From: Ruegeria sp. YS9
GTDB taxonomy: Bacteria > Pseudomonadota > Alphaproteobacteria > Rhodobacterales > Rhodobacteraceae
Length of the DNA stretch: 64,000 nucleotides
NCBI RefSeq assembly: GCF_024628725.1
Contig: NZ_CP102409.1
Span: 963,001-1,027,000, forward strand
Direction of reading: 5' to 3'
Numbering within the stretch: the stretch's first letter is position 1; every line of letters starts with the position of its first letter. The notes below the pieces were generated by a model. It was not told where the DNA came from and did no database searches. It saw only the letters and a list, made by a program, of their open reading frames with translations. Below are positions 8,571 to 16,616 of this stretch, one piece after another. The position numbers and the translations under genes were made by a program.

Positions 8571-8930
8571 AGCACCACGCGGTTGAAGGCCTTTGCGTTT
8601 CTGACCAGCGCGTTCATCGCCGGTCTGGGTGGGGCGTTCTATGTCCATTACCTGGGCTCGCTTGCACCGCGGGCCCTGTTCGACATCAACTTTCTCTTCA
8701 CCATCATAGTTGCGGCATTGCTGGGCGGAACATCGACCATCATCGGCCCCATGATCGGTGCGTTCTTCATGACGTTCCTTCTGGAATACCTGCGTCCCGT
8801 GCTTCCCGGGGCTGAACGGTATTTCGTCTACGGTGCTTTCGCACTGCTTCTCTACATGTATCAGCCAAAGGGATTGGTTGAACTTGCTCAACGCGGCTTT
8901 CAACGGCTACGGAAAGGGGGGCTGACATGA
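8571..8930 (+). pseudogene. livM: 5'-truncated branched-chain amino acid ABC permease LivM
   Basis: Only about 119 C-terminal residues of a LivM permease remain, from TTRLKAFAFLTSAFIAGLGG through the last membrane spans to the stop. A full LivM is roughly 300 residues or more. Everything upstream is the - strand SpaB_C fragment, so the first membrane helices and start are lost; livH and a binding-protein gene are also absent. The frame can be read back to 8412, but those residues (Ser/Ala rich, MGSSKSSN...) are antisense to the other fragment and match nothing. The stop overlaps the livG ATG by 4 bp, the normal liv-operon arrangement. Confident as a remnant; whether cut by evolution or by misassembly is open. 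Confidence 0.8.
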
Positions 8931-9658
8931 CCGTTGCGCTGAAAGTTTCCGGTCTTGTCAAACGGTTTGGCGGGCTGGTGGCCACGAACGATCTGTCCTT
9001 TTCCCTGCAAGAAGGAGAGTCGCTGGGCCTGATCGGTCCGAATGGCGCGGGAAAGACGACGGTATTCAGCCAGATCATGGGCGAACTGCGGCAGAACAGC
9101 GGTACGATCGAGCTGTTCGGCAATGAGATTTCGGCGCTGTCGACGCCTCAGCGTATCCGGGCCGGGGTCAGTAGAACCTATCAGATACCTCGGCCGTTCG
9201 GCGACATGAGTGTTGCAGAAAACATCAGGGTGGGCCTGATGCCGGACGACATCTGGCGCATGATCGTTTCGCCGCCGGATACGGATAGGGAAAAAGAGCT
9301 TGCGCTGAGTGTCGGGTTCACGGAAGCGGATCTGAGCCGCTCCCCCGCCGAACTGGCAATGGGTGATCTGCGCAAGCTCGAAATGGCCCGAACCATGGCC
9401 ACGGCACCGCGAGTCATGTTGCTGGACGAGGTGTTTGCAGGTTTGACAGTCGGTGAAATCGCGCAGATTTCCGATCTCATACAATCCATGCGCAAGGACG
9501 GGATGACCTTTTTGATCGTCAGCCATGATTTGCCGGCGCTGGAACCGCTGATCGACCGCGCCATCGCCATCGAGCGGGGCACCATGATTGCCGAAGGCGC
9601 GTTCAGCGACGTGATGAACGACACGGCCGTTCAGGCCTCGTATCTGGGGAGCGTCTGA
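8927..9658 (+). CDS. livG: branched-chain amino acid-type ABC transporter ATPase LivG
   Basis: A 243-residue ABC ATPase of the LivG group. Walker A is GPNGAGKTT and Walker B is RVMLLDEVFAGL; the H-loop is in IVSHDLP. The signature region reads ELAMGDLRKLE, unlike the family's usual LSYGQQ-type C-loop, and the Walker B region has DEV where DEP is common. Its ATG overlaps the livM remnant stop by 4 bp, and its own stop overlaps livF (TGATG). With LivM cut and no LivH or binding protein here, this ATPase either serves a transporter encoded elsewhere or is decaying. LivG identity follows from length, the QIPRPFGDMSV-type region and pairing with LivF. Confidence 0.85.
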   Translation: MTVALKVSGLVKRFGGLVATNDLSFSLQEGESLGLIGPNGAGKTTVFSQIMGELRQNSGTIELFGNEISALSTPQRIRAGVSRTYQIPRPFGDMSVAENIRVGLMPDDIWRMIVSPPDTDREKELALSVGFTEADLSRSPAELAMGDLRKLEMARTMATAPRVMLLDEVFAGLTVGEIAQISDLIQSMRKDGMTFLIVSHDLPALEPLIDRAIAIERGTMIAEGAFSDVMNDTAVQASYLGSV

Positions 9659-10365
9659 TGTCCTATCTGGAAATCGAGAACCTGTCCGCGTTTTACGGCA
9701 AGGCCCAGGCGTTGACCGATATTTCGATCACGGTGCAGCCCGGTGAGATTGTCGCCGTGGTCGGCCCGAACGGTGCAGGTAAATCCACCTTGTTGGACAG
9801 CATCATGGGCCTTGTGAAAATCGAAGGCGACATCCGCTTGCGCGGGCACAGCCTTGCCGGTCGAAGCCCTTCGGAAATCGTGCGTCACGGGGTGGGCTAT
9901 GCGCCCGAGCGGTTCAACCTGTTTCCCTATATGTCGGTGCGCGACAACCTGATGGTGGGGGCCTTCACCGCACGAGACGACATCGAAAACAACCTTGAGA
10001 TGGTGCACAGTCTTTTCCCGCGTCTGCAAGAACGGGAAGGGCAGGAGACGTCGACCCAATCCGGCGGGGAAAGGCAGATGGTGTCTTTTGGCAGGGCCTT
10101 GATGACCAGCCCGGAACTGCTGCTTGTCGATGAGCCGACGATCGGTCTTGCCCCGAAGATCTGTCACGAGATTGCCGAAGTCGTCCGTCAGCTGAACAAA
10201 GAATACGGGCTGACCGTCGTCATCACGGAACAGAATGCCAATTTTGCCCTGTCACTTGCCAGCCGCATCTATGTGCTGGAGTCCGGGCGGATGCAGACGT
10301 CGGGCACGTCTGACGAACTGAGAAATGACAAACGCTTGCTCGAGGCCTATTTCGGCGGCCATTGA
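9658..10365 (+). CDS. livF: branched-chain amino acid-type ABC transporter ATPase LivF
   Basis: A 235-residue ABC ATPase beginning MSYLEIENLSAFYGKAQAL, the usual LivF opening. Walker A is GPNGAGKST, the signature is TQSGGERQM (SGGER type), Walker B is LLLVDEPTIGL, and TEQNANFAL is the LivF-type H-loop region (Gln in place of His, common in LivF). All motifs look active, unlike the odd C-loop of LivG next door. The ATG overlaps the livG stop. It would couple ATP hydrolysis to amino-acid (or amide/urea-type) import with LivG and two permeases, but the permeases are missing or truncated in this window. Confidence 0.88.
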   Translation: MSYLEIENLSAFYGKAQALTDISITVQPGEIVAVVGPNGAGKSTLLDSIMGLVKIEGDIRLRGHSLAGRSPSEIVRHGVGYAPERFNLFPYMSVRDNLMVGAFTARDDIENNLEMVHSLFPRLQEREGQETSTQSGGERQMVSFGRALMTSPELLLVDEPTIGLAPKICHEIAEVVRQLNKEYGLTVVITEQNANFALSLASRIYVLESGRMQTSGTSDELRNDKRLLEAYFGGH

Positions 10366-10427
10366 GTGGCGTGGTTGGCAAGCCGGGCGGGTGCTGTCCG
10401 GCCATTCGATGGCGGGTGATTTCAGTT

Positions 10428-11432
10428 TCAGCCAAGTGCGGCCAGAACCTCGGCGCTCACGTCGATGCCATGGGCCTCGGCGGCTGCCCGTTTTGCAAGG
10501 CGACCGTCCCCCGGAACCCGCGCAGACCCGTTGCCGGAAATCTCGGCGCAGATGCGGGCGACATATTCGTTGAAGGCCGCGTTGCCGAACCGGGTGGGGT
10601 CGATGGCAATCAGGGTCGCACCACCTTTGATATTCAGGGCGCCGAAGGTTTCGCGCTCTTTGTTGTCCACGGACAGGGTCCCACCGGCCAGTGCTGCGCC
10701 CAACACCTCAACCATGAAGGCGATCGCGGCCCCCTTATGCTCTCCGAACGGCAACAGGCTGCGGGTTTCAAGGATGGCATTCGGGTCTGTTGAGGGCTGG
10801 CCTTGGGGATCAAGGCCGGCAGGGCGGGGCAGGTCGTGTCCCTCAGCAGCGGCCATGCGGATATCCATGAGGGCCACCATGGACGAGGCCTGATCCCAGA
10901 CCACGGGCGCGTCGCCGTCACGCGGGCAGGCAAAAGACATGGGGTTGGTGCCAAAAACCGGGCGAACCCCACCTTGCGGAACCACCATGGACAACGAGTT
11001 GATCACGGCAAAGGCCGCCAAGCCGGCTTCGGCCAAAGGTTCGGTGTCAAACCGTAACGCACCTAGATGGTGGCAGTTCGCACAGGTGAACGCGGCAATC
11101 CCGTTTTCCCGGGCCATCGCGATCAGATCCTCGCGGGCTGCTGCCGCTGCAACCTGATAATACCCGTTGTCGGCGTCACAGCGCAAAACGCCCGGGGCAA
11201 CCTTTTCGGTTTTGGGCTTCGCGTGCCCGTTGGCATAGCCGGACGTGAAGCTTTGGACATAGACCGGCAACATGCGCAACCCGTGGCTGCGCGGGCCGTC
11301 CCGTTCAGACCGGGTGACGATATCGGCAAGTACATCACTGCTGCGCGTGTCCGCTCCGGCAGAAACAAGAACCGATTTGGCCAAGTCCCGAACTTCGGCA
11401 AGTGAAAGCGTTTTTGTCGGTTGTTCGGTCAT
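10428..11432 (-). CDS. Ldh family NAD(P)-dependent malate/L-lactate-type dehydrogenase
   Basis: 334 residues from the ATG at 11432 (an upstream extension overlaps the neighbouring gene and looks unconserved). The non-Rossmann Ldh_2 family pattern is clear: SERDGPRSHGL near the N-terminus, NCHHLGALRFDTEPLAEAGL, the PVFGTNPMSFACP nucleotide-binding stretch, and FGEHKGAAIAFMVE near the C-terminus. Family members reduce or oxidise 2-oxo/2-hydroxy acids and cyclic imino acids (malate, ureidoglycolate, delta-1-pyrroline-2-carboxylate). The gene follows the DMGDH-like flavoprotein by 31 bp on the same strand, so the substrate may be an imino or oxo acid released by amine oxidation, for instance proline-betaine or hydroxyproline-type compounds. 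Substrate is inference; family is firm. Confidence 0.88.
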   Translation of the reverse strand: MTEQPTKTLSLAEVRDLAKSVLVSAGADTRSSDVLADIVTRSERDGPRSHGLRMLPVYVQSFTSGYANGHAKPKTEKVAPGVLRCDADNGYYQVAAAAAREDLIAMARENGIAAFTCANCHHLGALRFDTEPLAEAGLAAFAVINSLSMVVPQGGVRPVFGTNPMSFACPRDGDAPVVWDQASSMVALMDIRMAAAEGHDLPRPAGLDPQGQPSTDPNAILETRSLLPFGEHKGAAIAFMVEVLGAALAGGTLSVDNKERETFGALNIKGGATLIAIDPTRFGNAAFNEYVARICAEISGNGSARVPGDGRLAKRAAAEAHGIDVSAEVLAALG

Positions 11433-11463
11433 CCGTTCGAGTCCAGTCTTTCTGTTTTCGCAC

Positions 11464-13893
11464 TCAAGCGCGCGGGCGTGTGTTTGCGGGATCAACAGCA
11501 CATGTGTCGATGACCACGGCGTCGCGCATCTCATTGTGGACCAGCACCTGCATTTTCGTTCCGGGCGCCGTCATGTTCTGTGGCACTAGTGCCATCGCAA
11601 TGTCGTGGTTGCAATAATAAGAGAACCCGCCCGAGGTGACACGGCCGATCAGCTTGCCCTGAGCATAGACGCCCTCGTCAAACATTACCGATGTTTCGCC
11701 AAAGGGCAGTTTCAGCGTGACCAACCGCCGGTACGCACCTTCCTTTTTCTGTTTCAAAAGAGCGGCCTTGCCTATGAAGTCGCGACCATCAGTTACCACG
11801 AACCGATCAAGGCCGGCCTCGTATGGCGTCATGTCCTTGCAAATCTCGCGATTGATGGCGCGATAGGATTTTTCAAGACGCATGGATTCCAGTGCCTCTA
11901 GCCCGAAAGGTTTCACACCGGCCTTCAGTAGCAGGTCGACAAGATGGCGGTTGTAACCGACCGGGTGATGCAATTCCCACCCCAGCTCGCCGGTATAGGA
12001 CACGCGAAGCAGATGAACGCCCTTGGCGTATCCGACTTCACCCATTTGCGCAGAAAGCCACGGGAAGGTTTCGTTCGACAGATCATTGTCGGTCAATGGT
12101 TGCAGGATCTCTCGTGCCTTGGGGCCAGCCAGAGCAATCACGCCCAATTGTTCTGAAACATCTTCAAGAAGGACAGAGCTGTCATTGGGCAGCAAACGTC
12201 GCAGTTGATCCCAGTTGTAGGCGCGCCAGTTCGGGGTGGAAACCAGGTAAAAATCATTATCGGCATAGCGGACGACCGTATATTCCGCATCCATGCCGCC
12301 CTTTGGGTTCAACAAAAGCGACAGGGTCATTCGCCGCACTTTGGGCAGCCTGTTCGCCATGAGGCCATCCAGCCATTCGGCGGCCCCCGGTCCGCGCAGG
12401 GTGAACTTGGTCATCGGCGACATCTCGATGAAACCGGCCACGTCACGGGTGGTGCGCACCTCTTCCTGAACGCGTTCCATGTGGTTGGTGCGACGGAAGG
12501 AATGTTCCGGAACAGCGTCCTCGCGCGATTTGGCAAACCAGCGCGGAAACTCACATCCGTTGAAGCTGGTCCAGACGGCACCATGCGCGCTCAGCAAGTC
12601 ATAGGACCCCATCGTTTTCATCGGGCGCGCGTCGGGAAAGTCCTCTCCGGGAATGTGCGCGTTCATGTGGGTCCCCCACGTTTCGCGCACCTTGTCCATG
12701 GTCCACCGCTTGGACGCGTAATCCGAAAAACGGCGCGGGTCGAGTTCGGACATGTCCATGCCCGGATCCCCATCGACAATCCAGCGGGCCAGGCGTTCAC
12801 CAACAGTGCCACCCCACAATATGCCGCCGGGCATGCCTTCGGCCAGCCACAGGTTTTCATGCCCCGGTGCGGGTCCCGCAAGCGGCAACTCGTCCGGTGT
12901 CATCTGGAACGGACCTCGGGTGTTGGCCTTGATACCCACCTCACCAAGTGTTGGAACCCGCTCGATGGCACGCTCCCACTGCGTTTGGACCGCGTCGAAA
13001 TCTTCGGGCAAGAGGTCGGCGCCAAAGTCAGGCGGCACGTGATCTTCGGCGAATAGCTTGAGGTCTTTGGTGAACTCATAAGGGCCGAACTGAATGCCGC
13101 CCACATCTTCGCGCAGATAGGCGCCGTAATCTTCATCCCGCAGGATCGGGAACTCGGGCAACCCTTGTGCACGGCGTTCTTTCAGCAGCGGAACGGTGTC
13201 CGTTGTCCAGTATTGGTGAACGATTGGAATGCAAGGCAGATCCAGGCCAACACGGCGCGCGTTTTCGCGGGCATAGTTTCCGGTCGCGAAGACAAGATGT
13301 TCGCAAGTGATCTCACCCTGATTGGTTGTCACCTTCCAATGACCGTTTTCCAGTTTTTCATAAGCCGCCGCTTCGGTGTTCTGAAACACTTTGGCGCCTT
13401 TCTCGCGCGCCAGCCTGGCCATTGCCATGGTGATGTCGGCCGGGTTCACATAGCCGTCCTCGGTATGCAGGATGCCACCGCGAATATGTTCCGATTGGTT
13501 GAGCAGAGGGTGCAGTTCGGCGATTTCCTCTGGTGTCAGCAGTTTGCAGGGTACACCGGCAGCTTCGGCAATCGAGACATAGGACAGGAACTCGTCCCAG
13601 CGTTCCTGCGTATTGGCGACGCGCAACTGACCCACCTGGCGCAGCCCGACCGAAGCGCCGATCTTCTTTTCGACTTCGGAATAGATGCGGATGGTCTCCA
13701 TCGTCATCTTCGAAACGTTGTGGGACCGCACAAAGGTGACCAGCAGACCTGCCGCACGCCAGGTGGAACCGGAGGTCAACGTGGTTCTCTCAAGCATGAC
13801 CGCATCGGTGCAGCCGTGCTGCGTCAATCCATAAAGAACCGAAGCCCCGACGCATCCGCCGCCAACGACGACAACCTTGGCATGTGACTGCAT
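11464..13893 (-). CDS. dimethylglycine/sarcosine dehydrogenase-like FAD oxidoreductase with GcvT domains
   Basis: 809 residues with the DMGDH/SARDH/PDH architecture. An N-terminal DAO FAD domain (VVVVGGGCVGASVLYGL, residues 7-23) is followed by the FAO middle domain, then a GcvT-type folate-binding domain (about 430-700, including KFTLRGPGAAEWLDGL and LRVSYTGELGWELH) and a GcvT C-terminal barrel. Family members demethylate N-methylated glycines and pass the carbon to tetrahydrofolate. In classic DMGDH/SARDH the motif STWHAAG carries a His covalently bonded to FAD; here it is STWRAAG (Arg46), so the flavin is probably non-covalent. It is upstream of the Ldh-type gene in an operon. Exact substrate not determined. 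Confidence 0.88.
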   Translation of the reverse strand: MQSHAKVVVVGGGCVGASVLYGLTQHGCTDAVMLERTTLTSGSTWRAAGLLVTFVRSHNVSKMTMETIRIYSEVEKKIGASVGLRQVGQLRVANTQERWDEFLSYVSIAEAAGVPCKLLTPEEIAELHPLLNQSEHIRGGILHTEDGYVNPADITMAMARLAREKGAKVFQNTEAAAYEKLENGHWKVTTNQGEITCEHLVFATGNYARENARRVGLDLPCIPIVHQYWTTDTVPLLKERRAQGLPEFPILRDEDYGAYLREDVGGIQFGPYEFTKDLKLFAEDHVPPDFGADLLPEDFDAVQTQWERAIERVPTLGEVGIKANTRGPFQMTPDELPLAGPAPGHENLWLAEGMPGGILWGGTVGERLARWIVDGDPGMDMSELDPRRFSDYASKRWTMDKVRETWGTHMNAHIPGEDFPDARPMKTMGSYDLLSAHGAVWTSFNGCEFPRWFAKSREDAVPEHSFRRTNHMERVQEEVRTTRDVAGFIEMSPMTKFTLRGPGAAEWLDGLMANRLPKVRRMTLSLLLNPKGGMDAEYTVVRYADNDFYLVSTPNWRAYNWDQLRRLLPNDSSVLLEDVSEQLGVIALAGPKAREILQPLTDNDLSNETFPWLSAQMGEVGYAKGVHLLRVSYTGELGWELHHPVGYNRHLVDLLLKAGVKPFGLEALESMRLEKSYRAINREICKDMTPYEAGLDRFVVTDGRDFIGKAALLKQKKEGAYRRLVTLKLPFGETSVMFDEGVYAQGKLIGRVTSGGFSYYCNHDIAMALVPQNMTAPGTKMQVLVHNEMRDAVVIDTCAVDPANTRPRA

Positions 13894-14211
13894 TCGCTGA
13901 ATTCCTTCTTGCGACTGATTTCGTTTTCAGACGGACCGTCAGCATGAAATCAGTAAACCCAGAACTGCTTGAACTGTTCACGTGAAGTCAGCGTCAGACA
14001 ATTCGAAAAATTTTCGGGCCCAGCTTAGTTGAATTAAACCTTGGTCGTGTGTGCTGATGATTCCACGCGTTCTGTGAGGGTTTTCATAAAATTAAGTGCC
14101 ATCTCTTGCTTGGCCTTGTTATGTTAGCGCAAACTGTGCTGATAAGGTCTGACATGGGTTCAAAGTGCTTAGTGGCACCATCAGCCTGTGCTGCATTTAG
14201 GGGGAAAACGC
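13894..14211. other. 318-bp divergent intergenic region
   Basis: Lies between the DMGDH-like gene (-) and xylB (+), so it should hold both promoters. A 13-bp palindrome, CGAAAA-A-TTTTCG at 14004-14016, is a possible operator. An AGGGGG-type RBS lies just before the GTG at 14212. I see no RNA gene or further coding sequence. Confidence 0.5.
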
Positions 14212-15669
14212 GTGTATCTCGGTCTGGATTTGGGGACGTCAGGTCTTCGGGGAATTGTGGTCAGCGAAGAGGGTAACGTCGTTGCCGAAGCCGAAGCAGG
14301 TGTCGTGACATCCACGCCACGCCCCGGTTGGTCAGAACAAGATCCGTCCGATTGGGTAGAAGCCTGTCAAAACGTCGTTGCCCAATTGCGTGCGTTGAAC
14401 GGTTCCGCATTTTCCGCGGTGCGTGGCGTCGGTCTGAGCGGCCACATGCATGGTGCCACGTTGCTGGATCGGGATGGCAATGTGCTGAGGCCCTGTATCC
14501 TTTGGAACGACACGAGGTCAGCGCAGGAAGCTGCCGAGCTGGATGGTCTGCCATCGATGCGCGCGATCACCGGGAACATCGTTTTTCCGGGTTTCACGGC
14601 ACCCAAGCTGGAATGGGTGCGCGGGCATGAGCCTGACATGTTTGCGAAGACATCCAAGGTGTTGCTTCCGAAAGATTATCTGCGTTTCTGGCTCACCGGT
14701 TCCTATGTCAGCGACATGTCCGACAGCGCCGGTACGGCATGGCTGGACGTTGGAAAACGTGAATGGTCAGACACTGCGCTGGATCAAAGCCATATGCGCC
14801 GGGATCAAATGCCAGAGCTGGTTGAAGGCAGTTCGGCAGGCGGAGAACTGCGATCAGAGATCCTTCGGCAATGGGGCCTGACCGGGCCGGTCGTGGTTGC
14901 CGGCGGGGCCGGTGACAACGCAGCAGCGGCCTGCGGCATCGGAAGCATCGGTGAGGGCAGCGGATTTCTTTCATTGGGCACGTCGGGTGTGTTGCTTGTC
15001 GCAAAGGAAAGCTATGCGCCCGCGCCGGAAACAGCCGTTCATTGTTTTTGCCATGCGGTGCCGGATCGCTGGATTCAAATGGGTGTGATCCTGTCGGCCA
15101 CCAACAGTCTCAACTGGCTGTCCCGTCACCTCGGTCAACCCGTCGGCACGCTGGCATCGGAACTGCCGGATTCGGTGAAAGGGCCGTCAAAGATCACCTT
15201 CCTTCCGTACCTGTCCGGTGAACGGACGCCTCATAACGACAGCGCCATACGCGGAGCATTCCTGGGCCTGGATATTGCATCGGAACCCGCTGATCTGACC
15301 CAGTCCGTGATGGAAGGAGTTTCCTTTGCCATGCGCGATTGTTTGGAAGCACTCAAGAGTACGGGCACCAAGCCCGAAAGTCTGCTGGTCGTCGGTGGCG
15401 GGGCGCGGTCGCGATTTTGGCAGGAGACACTGGCCACAGTTCTGAACACACCGCTTGCTCTGCCCAAGGGAAGTGAGTTCGGTGCCGCCATCGGCGCGGC
15501 CCGTCTTGCTGCCTGTGCTGTGCAGGGCGCCGACCCCGGGGATGTCATGCTTTCCCCGGAAGTCGCTGAGCGTGTCGAACCTCGGGTCGAGCTGTCCAGC
15601 GCATATGAGGCGGAATACCAGCGGTATCGCGAGTACTATGCTGCTTTGTCCCCTCTGGCCGCGCGCTGA
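14212..15669 (+). CDS. xylB: xylulokinase (FGGY family)
   Basis: 485 residues from the GTG at 14212, chosen because a G-rich RBS (TTTAGGGGG) sits eight bases upstream and the protein then begins MYLGLDLGTSGLRG, the usual FGGY opening; another GTG at 14188 is in frame. Motifs: HMHGATLLD, LWNDTRS (substrate Asp), PKDYLRFWLTG, GGAGDNAAAACGIG, and the C-terminal VVGGGARSRFWQ ATP-site motif. It phosphorylates D-xylulose made by the XylA encoded 10 kb downstream. It overlaps the epimerase gene (TGATG) and heads a three-gene operon. The FGGY family also holds other pentulose kinases, but the xyl context supports XylB. Confidence 0.92.
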   Translation: MYLGLDLGTSGLRGIVVSEEGNVVAEAEAGVVTSTPRPGWSEQDPSDWVEACQNVVAQLRALNGSAFSAVRGVGLSGHMHGATLLDRDGNVLRPCILWNDTRSAQEAAELDGLPSMRAITGNIVFPGFTAPKLEWVRGHEPDMFAKTSKVLLPKDYLRFWLTGSYVSDMSDSAGTAWLDVGKREWSDTALDQSHMRRDQMPELVEGSSAGGELRSEILRQWGLTGPVVVAGGAGDNAAAACGIGSIGEGSGFLSLGTSGVLLVAKESYAPAPETAVHCFCHAVPDRWIQMGVILSATNSLNWLSRHLGQPVGTLASELPDSVKGPSKITFLPYLSGERTPHNDSAIRGAFLGLDIASEPADLTQSVMEGVSFAMRDCLEALKSTGTKPESLLVVGGGARSRFWQETLATVLNTPLALPKGSEFGAAIGAARLAACAVQGADPGDVMLSPEVAERVEPRVELSSAYEAEYQRYREYYAALSPLAAR

Positions 15670-16616
15670 TGGCTGATCCCAAATCCATGCCTGTCGAGCA
15701 GGTCCTTCTGGAAGACGGCAACATGTCCGTTTCCCTGTTGAATTATGGCGCAATCACGCAAGGATGGTGGCTTGGCAAAACGCCTTTGATATTGGGCTAC
15801 GATAATCCGCAGGATTACCTGTCGGACCCGTTTTACCTCGGCGCGATAGTTGGGCGAGTGGCCAACCGCATCGGCGGGGCGCAGTTTGCATTGCAAGGGC
15901 GCGTTCGTCACCTGACAGCAAACGAAGGGCCGACCACGCTGCATGGTGGTCCGGGCGGGCTGTCACGCAAACACTGGGATATCGTGAAAACCGCTCCAAA
16001 TCAGGCGGTTCTGTCTTTGACTTCGCCTGACGGTGAAGGTGGTTTTCCCGGAGAAGTCGAATTCAAGGTGCATGTCAAACTGACCTATCCGTGCCTGACT
16101 TACACGATCACGGCGCGACCGGATCGCCCCACGCCGATCAGCATCGCACAGCACACTTATTACTCTCTGGGCTGTCCAGGGGATATCCTGGGCTGTCGGC
16201 TCAGGCTAAGATCGAACCTGGTGCTGGAGTTGGACGCGCGTTCCGTTCCTTCCGGAGATATCTCCGCTGCCGGCGAAAATGTGCCAAATTTCGCGTTGTC
16301 CCGCACCGTCGGGGCAGAGGGGCGCGAGCTGGACCATTATTTTGTATTTGAGGAAAGTGGAAACCATGACCATCCGGTCGCAGAGGTCAGGGCACCTTCG
16401 GGATTGAGGATGAATGTGTATTCAGATCAACCCGGGGCACAGGTCTATACCGGGGCTCATCTGTCAGGCCGATTTAGCCCGGGTGCGGGGCTGTGTATTG
16501 AACCGTCAGGATATCCAAACGCCGTGAATATCCCTGCGTTCCCATCCGTCATCCATACGCCGGACAACCCGTATCGACAAACACTGACACTTGAGATTTC
16601 CGAGGGACGATCATGA
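15669..16616 (+). CDS. aldose 1-epimerase (GalM type)
   Basis: 315-residue mutarotase of the galactose mutarotase-like superfamily. Visible signatures: GAIVGRVANRIGGAQF with the conserved Arg of the N-terminal region, HGGPGGLSRKHWD, a conserved His in ISIAQHTYYSLG, and the C-terminal CIEPSGYPNAVN containing the catalytic Glu. It interconverts alpha- and beta-anomers; in this locus it would supply the alpha-D-xylopyranose used by XylA. Its ATG overlaps the xylB stop by one base, and its TGA overlaps the next gene by 4 bp. No signal peptide is seen, so it is cytosolic. Confidence 0.88.
   Translation: MADPKSMPVEQVLLEDGNMSVSLLNYGAITQGWWLGKTPLILGYDNPQDYLSDPFYLGAIVGRVANRIGGAQFALQGRVRHLTANEGPTTLHGGPGGLSRKHWDIVKTAPNQAVLSLTSPDGEGGFPGEVEFKVHVKLTYPCLTYTITARPDRPTPISIAQHTYYSLGCPGDILGCRLRLRSNLVLELDARSVPSGDISAAGENVPNFALSRTVGAEGRELDHYFVFEESGNHDHPVAEVRAPSGLRMNVYSDQPGAQVYTGAHLSGRFSPGAGLCIEPSGYPNAVNIPAFPSVIHTPDNPYRQTLTLEISEGRS

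Noticed and set aside
12205..13056. 283-codon open frame on the + strand within the DMGDH-like gene
   Set aside because: Antisense shadow; the - strand gene has complete FAD and GcvT motifs.
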